A stretch of 9,133 nucleotides of DNA, taken from NCBI GenBank assembly GCA_036558305.1, contig DATBFX010000217.1, positions 1 to 9,133 of the forward strand, read 5' to 3'. This stretch comes from DATBFX01 sp036558305 (lineage in GTDB: Bacteria > Chloroflexota > Chloroflexia > Thermomicrobiales > UBA6265). The translations under genes were made by a program, and so were the position numbers. Below, one piece after another: positions 6,064-9,133 of this stretch (position 1 is the first letter of the stretch; the number at the start of each line of letters is the position of its first letter). The notes under the pieces are model-generated. The model made no database searches. It worked only from the letters and a program-made list of their open reading frames with translations, and was not told where the DNA came from.

Positions 6064-7086
6064 ATGCCCGAACTCGGCATCGGCATCATCGGACTCGGCC
6101 GCATGGGCTGGCTCCACGCCGAACACCTCAAGGGCGCCGTCCGCGGCGCCCGTCTCATCGCCGCCGCCGTCGACGAAACCCACCGCCGCCAACTCGAAGC
6201 ATCCGGCGACGCCCCCTGCCCCCTCGTCGCCGACGTCGACGCCCTCGTGGCCGACCCCCGCATCGACGCCGTCGTCGTCATCTCCCCCACCAGTCTCCAC
6301 CACGAGCACATCCAACTCGCCGCCGCCCACGGCAAGGCGATCTTCACCGAGAAACCCCTCGCCGACTCCGTTGATCGCTCACTCGAGACCGCCGGCGCTG
6401 TCCGCCGCGCCGCCGTCCCCTTCCAAATCGGTTTTCAACGCCGCTTCGATCCGGGCTACGCCCGCGCCAAGGAACTCATCGACGGCGGCGCCATCGGTAC
6501 CGTCGAGATGTTCCGCGGTCTCACCTGCGACCGCATCCCGCCGGTGTCCTACCTCCGCACCAGCGGCGGTCTTTTCTGGGACCTCGGCATCCACGACTTC
6601 GATGCCGCCCGGTTCTTGATGAACGACGACGTCGTCGAAGTCACCGCGACCGGCACCATCCTCGTCGAGCCCGAGCTCGCCGACTTCGACGACGTCGACC
6701 ACGGCGTCGTCGTGCTCCGCTTCCGTCGCGGTGGCATCGGCGTCGTCCAGAATGCCTGGCGCGCCCCCTACGGCTACGACATCCGCGCCGAAGTCCACGG
6801 CTCCCTCGGCAAAGTCGTCACCGACCTCGACGAACGCGTCCCCACCCGGCTCTACGGCCCAAGCGGCTTCGCCTCGGAGCGCCACTTCCTCTTCGTCGAA
6901 CGCTTCGCCGACGCCTACCGCCTCGAACTCCAGGCCTTCGTCGACGCCGTGCTCGCCGGCCGCGCTCCGACTCCCGGCATCGACGACGCCGTCCAGGCCG
7001 TCCTCATCTCGGACGCCGCCACCCGCAGTCGTCGCACCGCCAAACCCATCACTCTGGCGTCCATCTCCCAAACTCGAACATCCTGA
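6064..7086 (+). CDS. Second inositol 2-dehydrogenase-like oxidoreductase (Gfo/Idh/MocA)
   Basis: A 340-residue NAD(P)-dependent dehydrogenase related to iolG in the same window. The Rossmann motif is GLGRMG (10-15) with an acidic Asp37 at the second strand. EKP (96-98) carries the conserved lysine, and DLGIH (173-177) provides the Asp173/His177 pair. IGFQRRFD (122-129) and GYDIRAEVHGS (237-247) closely match the equivalent stretches of IolG. It is therefore probably an inositol dehydrogenase. A second copy may act on another isomer (scyllo- or D-chiro-inositol) or on an inosose. Unlike the other iol genes it is separated by a repeat-filled gap and has only weak start signals, so its expression may differ. 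The last codons and the stop lie inside a dispersed repeat (7079-7103), so the natural C-terminus may have been altered by its insertion. Confidence 0.85.
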   Translation: MPELGIGIIGLGRMGWLHAEHLKGAVRGARLIAAAVDETHRRQLEASGDAPCPLVADVDALVADPRIDAVVVISPTSLHHEHIQLAAAHGKAIFTEKPLADSVDRSLETAGAVRRAAVPFQIGFQRRFDPGYARAKELIDGGAIGTVEMFRGLTCDRIPPVSYLRTSGGLFWDLGIHDFDAARFLMNDDVVEVTATGTILVEPELADFDDVDHGVVVLRFRRGGIGVVQNAWRAPYGYDIRAEVHGSLGKVVTDLDERVPTRLYGPSGFASERHFLFVERFADAYRLELQAFVDAVLAGRAPTPGIDDAVQAVLISDAATRSRRTAKPITLASISQTRTS

Positions 7087-7110
7087 GCGAAGCGAAGGAC
7101 CTCCCTTCGC
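7079..7110. repeat. Dispersed 'LSEAKDL'-type repeat with hairpin at the convergent gene ends
   Basis: The stretch 7079-7103 contains GAGCGAAGCGAAGGACCTC, which reads LSEAKDL in one frame and HPERSEGP in another. I recognise these peptides as recurring in spurious annotated proteins from many soil bacteria, the signature of a dispersed repeat. Its end forms a perfect hairpin, GCGAAGG (7092-7098) with CCTTCGC (7104-7110) around five bases. No T-run follows, so terminator activity is possible but not shown. It supplies the stop codon of the upstream dehydrogenase gene (7084-7086). Confidence 0.6.
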
Positions 7111-7143
7111 CCCGGTCGCGGTTCGAACCCAGTCGGCCCAGCT

Positions 7144-9133
7144 TCAGGGCGCAATCTGGACTTCAGCCAGATACCCAATCACTGCCACCCCCTCGGGATT
7201 CACGAACGTGAACCGGACGTAGCGCCCGTCAACCTCCGTCTCGACATGCTGCCAATCCCCCGGCGAGAAGTCGGACACCGTCGCCACCGTCACCCAATCC
7301 TTTCGGTCCAACGACACCTCGACGGTCATCACCACCCCCGGCACGGCCTCGGATACCAACCATCGGATCTCGCCGATCGACCGTGTTCGTCCGAGATCGA
7401 ACCAGACGAACGCCCGGTCCGGCGCCTCCGCCGAGTCGGTCACCCATGCCGTCGCCGGATCGCCGTCGACCGCCGCCCGGCTATTGCCCGAATTGGCGCT
7501 TCTGCCCCCGCGCACGATGCGGTAGGTTGTCGACTCCGCGGCGCCCTCGTCAACACCGTCATGAGCCGACAGCGCAACCGTCGTCGCGGTCTTCGTCGGA
7601 GTCCGTGTCCGCGTCGGAATCCGCGTCGGCACTCGTATCGGCGTCCTCGTCTTGGTCGGTGTGCGCGTCGGCGTGCGCGTCTTAGTCGGCGTCCGCGTCG
7701 CCGTGTTGAGCGATTTGTTTGCCAAGGGCGTTCTCGTCCGCGTCGGATGTCGGCGCGGCGTCGGCGATTTCGTCGGCGTCCGCGTCTTCGTCGGGGTCCT
7801 CGTCACCGTCGGCGTCCGTGTCGGCGTCCGCGTCTTGGTCGGTGTGCGGGTTGCCGTCGGCGTTCTCGTCCGCGTCGGCGTTCGCGTCGGCGTCGAGGTT
7901 CGCGTCGCGGTCGCGGTGTTTGTCGGCGTTCTCGTTGCCGTATTCGTCGCCGTCGGCGTCGGCGTCGCGGTCGGCGGCACACTGGTGTTCGTCGGCGTGT
8001 TGGACGCGGTCGGCGTATCGCTGGGTGTCGGCGTGTCGCTTGGGATCGCGGTGTTGGTTGCCGTAACGGTCGGTGTTGCCGTCTTCGTCGGCGTTCTGGT
8101 CACGGTGGCCGTGCGCGTTGGCGTCAAGGTCTTCGTCGCCTCGGGCGTCACAAGCGACGGATCGGCCACGTTCACGATGCCCTCGTCGATGCCGTCCGTA
8201 TCTCCCGGCATCGACCAGTCCTCGCGCTGCGCGATCAAGCCGGCTCGTACCTGCGCCGGCGACGCTCCCGGATGTGCGGCGATGTACAACGCCGCCGCAC
8301 CGGCGACGTGGGGCGACGCCATGCTCGTGCCGCTCGACGTACCGTATCCAGATCGACTTCCGTAATCGAGCGGGAATGTCGAGTAAATACCGACGCCTGG
8401 TGCCGCAAGGTCGACGTCCGCCCCATAATTGCTGAAACTGGCGATATGGTCATCGCTGCCGCCATCCAGTCCGCCCGATTTCCCGTCCGTATCGTTCAAC
8501 GCGGAAACGGTGATCACTTCGTCGTAGGCGGCCGGGATGAATGTTGACGCATTTTGCGGTTGGCCTAGCGAATTGCCGTTGCCGGCCGCCACCACGTACG
8601 TCACACCGGCCGCGACCGAGGAACAGATCGCGGTGTGGAGCGCATCGCCGTCGCTATGCCCGCAGTTCCCATCGTCGCTCCCACCGCCGCCAAGGCTCAT
8701 GTTCGCGACCTTGATCGTCCCCGCGTGGGCGGTAACCCAGTCGATCCCACAAATCACATCGGACCATGAACCACTGCCGGACGAATCCAATACTTTCACC
8801 GCCCAAAGTCGAACACCGGGAGCGACTCCCACGACCCCAATCCCGTTGTCGAGGGCGCCGATCGTTCCGGCAACGTGCGTTCCGTGGTGGTTGTCATCGT
8901 CGTAACTCGTCTTGCCGTCGCCAGAAACGCAATCGACTCCCCCGGCCACGTTGAGATCGGGATGCGAAATGTCGATCCCCGTGTCGATCACTGCCACGTC
9001 GAGGTTGACTCGCGTGTCGGTCCCATCGATCGCCGCAATCGGATTGAGGTCGGCGTCGATGCGGTCGATGCCCAACGGGAGGGTTTGAGCCGTCGCCGTC
9101 ACGTGCCCATCAGGAACGATGAACCGGACGAAG
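7144..9133 (-). CDS. Secreted subtilisin-like (S8) protease with Thr-Pro linker and F5/8 type C domain; N-terminus cut off
   Basis: An extracellular serine endopeptidase. The reading frame is open to the right edge, so the signal peptide and most of the propeptide lie outside. The residues at the edge (FVRFIVPDG) followed by ATAQTLPLGIDRI look like the end of an inhibitor_I9 propeptide joined to the mature enzyme, so the GTG at 9102 is probably not the start. Counting from that GTG, the catalytic residues are Asp40 (VIDTG), His73 (HGTHVAG) and Ser260 (GTSMASPHVAG), with the oxyanion Asn175 in AAGN. The catalytic domain ends near 315. Residues about 319-508 are a low-complexity Thr-Pro linker with many Arg and Lys. 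Residues about 525-652 resemble an F5/8 type C (discoidin) domain: AVDGDPATAW, FDLG, IRW and a final YLAEVQI strand. Such domains often bind polysaccharide, suggesting anchoring to a surface or matrix. It converges with the iol operon and has no evident link to it. Confidence 0.92.
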   Translation of the reverse strand, partial: FVRFIVPDGHVTATAQTLPLGIDRIDADLNPIAAIDGTDTRVNLDVAVIDTGIDISHPDLNVAGGVDCVSGDGKTSYDDDNHHGTHVAGTIGALDNGIGVVGVAPGVRLWAVKVLDSSGSGSWSDVICGIDWVTAHAGTIKVANMSLGGGGSDDGNCGHSDGDALHTAICSSVAAGVTYVVAAGNGNSLGQPQNASTFIPAAYDEVITVSALNDTDGKSGGLDGGSDDHIASFSNYGADVDLAAPGVGIYSTFPLDYGSRSGYGTSSGTSMASPHVAGAAALYIAAHPGASPAQVRAGLIAQREDWSMPGDTDGIDEGIVNVADPSLVTPEATKTLTPTRTATVTRTPTKTATPTVTATNTAIPSDTPTPSDTPTASNTPTNTSVPPTATPTPTATNTATRTPTNTATATRTSTPTRTPTRTRTPTATRTPTKTRTPTRTPTVTRTPTKTRTPTKSPTPRRHPTRTRTPLANKSLNTATRTPTKTRTPTRTPTKTRTPIRVPTRIPTRTRTPTKTATTVALSAHDGVDEGAAESTTYRIVRGGRSANSGNSRAAVDGDPATAWVTDSAEAPDRAFVWFDLGRTRSIGEIRWLVSEAVPGVVMTVEVSLDRKDWVTVATVSDFSPGDWQHVETEVDGRYVRFTFVNPEGVAVIGYLAEVQIAP
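7579..8148 (-). repeat. Low-complexity Thr-Pro linker repeat inside the protease gene
   Basis: About 190 codons are built from short units such as RTPTKT and RTPTRT, seen on the + strand as endless variants of GTCGGCGTCCGCGT with a six-base rhythm. The copies are degenerate at DNA level but some longer identities remain, for example an 18-base stretch at 7648-7665 recurring at 7831-7848, which suggests growth by slippage or unequal crossing over. The upstream third (about 350-385) is richer in Asn, Ser and Asp and less basic than the rest. The block is in frame throughout. It would make an extended, positively charged and possibly glycosylated spacer between the protease and discoidin-like domains. 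Confidence 0.85.

Noticed and set aside
7092..7110. Bidirectional terminator between the convergent genes.
   Set aside because: The hairpin is perfect but has no T-run on either side. It is explained as part of a dispersed repeat; terminator function is only possible.
7579..8148. Regular repeats that look at first like a CRISPR or minisatellite array.
   Set aside because: Units are six-base-based, degenerate and without spacers, and the frame stays open, so it is a coding low-complexity linker.
7246..8547. + strand frames opposite the protease, including a Val-Gly-Val-Arg repeat protein (7652-8365).
   Set aside because: They are the complement of the Thr-Pro linker and catalytic domain. The - strand frame has a full catalytic triad and a C-terminal domain.

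Overview
The window comes from a GC-rich bacterium whose codons end overwhelmingly in C or G. That bias, the Thr-Pro-rich extracellular protease and the short palindromic repeats in the gaps would fit a Chloroflexota (Thermomicrobia-like) genome. This assignment is an inference from style, not from a marker gene.

Positions 1-214 are a non-coding leader. It holds two back-to-back perfect hairpins (35-72), a good sigma-70-type promoter (131-160) and a Shine-Dalgarno sequence. From 215 to 7086 six genes run on the + strand: a transketolase split into N- and C-terminal subunits (215-1093 and 1090-2076, ATGA overlap), an inositol 2-dehydrogenase (iolG, 2131-3159), 5-deoxy-glucuronate isomerase (iolB, 3156-4052, ATGA overlap), the ThDP-dependent trihydroxycyclohexane-1,2-dione hydrolase (iolD, 4075-5946) and, after a 117-base gap filled by a palindromic repeat, a second Gfo/Idh/MocA inositol-dehydrogenase-like gene (6064-7086). 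From 7144 to the right edge, on the - strand and convergent, lies a secreted subtilisin-family protease. It has a long Thr-Pro linker and a C-terminal F5/8 type C (discoidin-like) domain, and its N-terminus is cut by the window edge.

The iol genes supply three steps of inositol catabolism: oxidation to the inosose (IolG), ring opening of the dione (IolD) and isomerisation to 2-deoxy-5-keto-gluconate (IolB). The dehydratase (iolE), kinase (iolC), aldolase (iolJ) and semialdehyde dehydrogenase (iolA) are not in the window. The operon is headed by a two-subunit transketolase. The product of IolB carries a ketol end with the same configuration as xylulose, so a transketolase-dependent branch of inositol catabolism is a possible, untested reading and the main point worth following. 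The convergent protease looks functionally unrelated.
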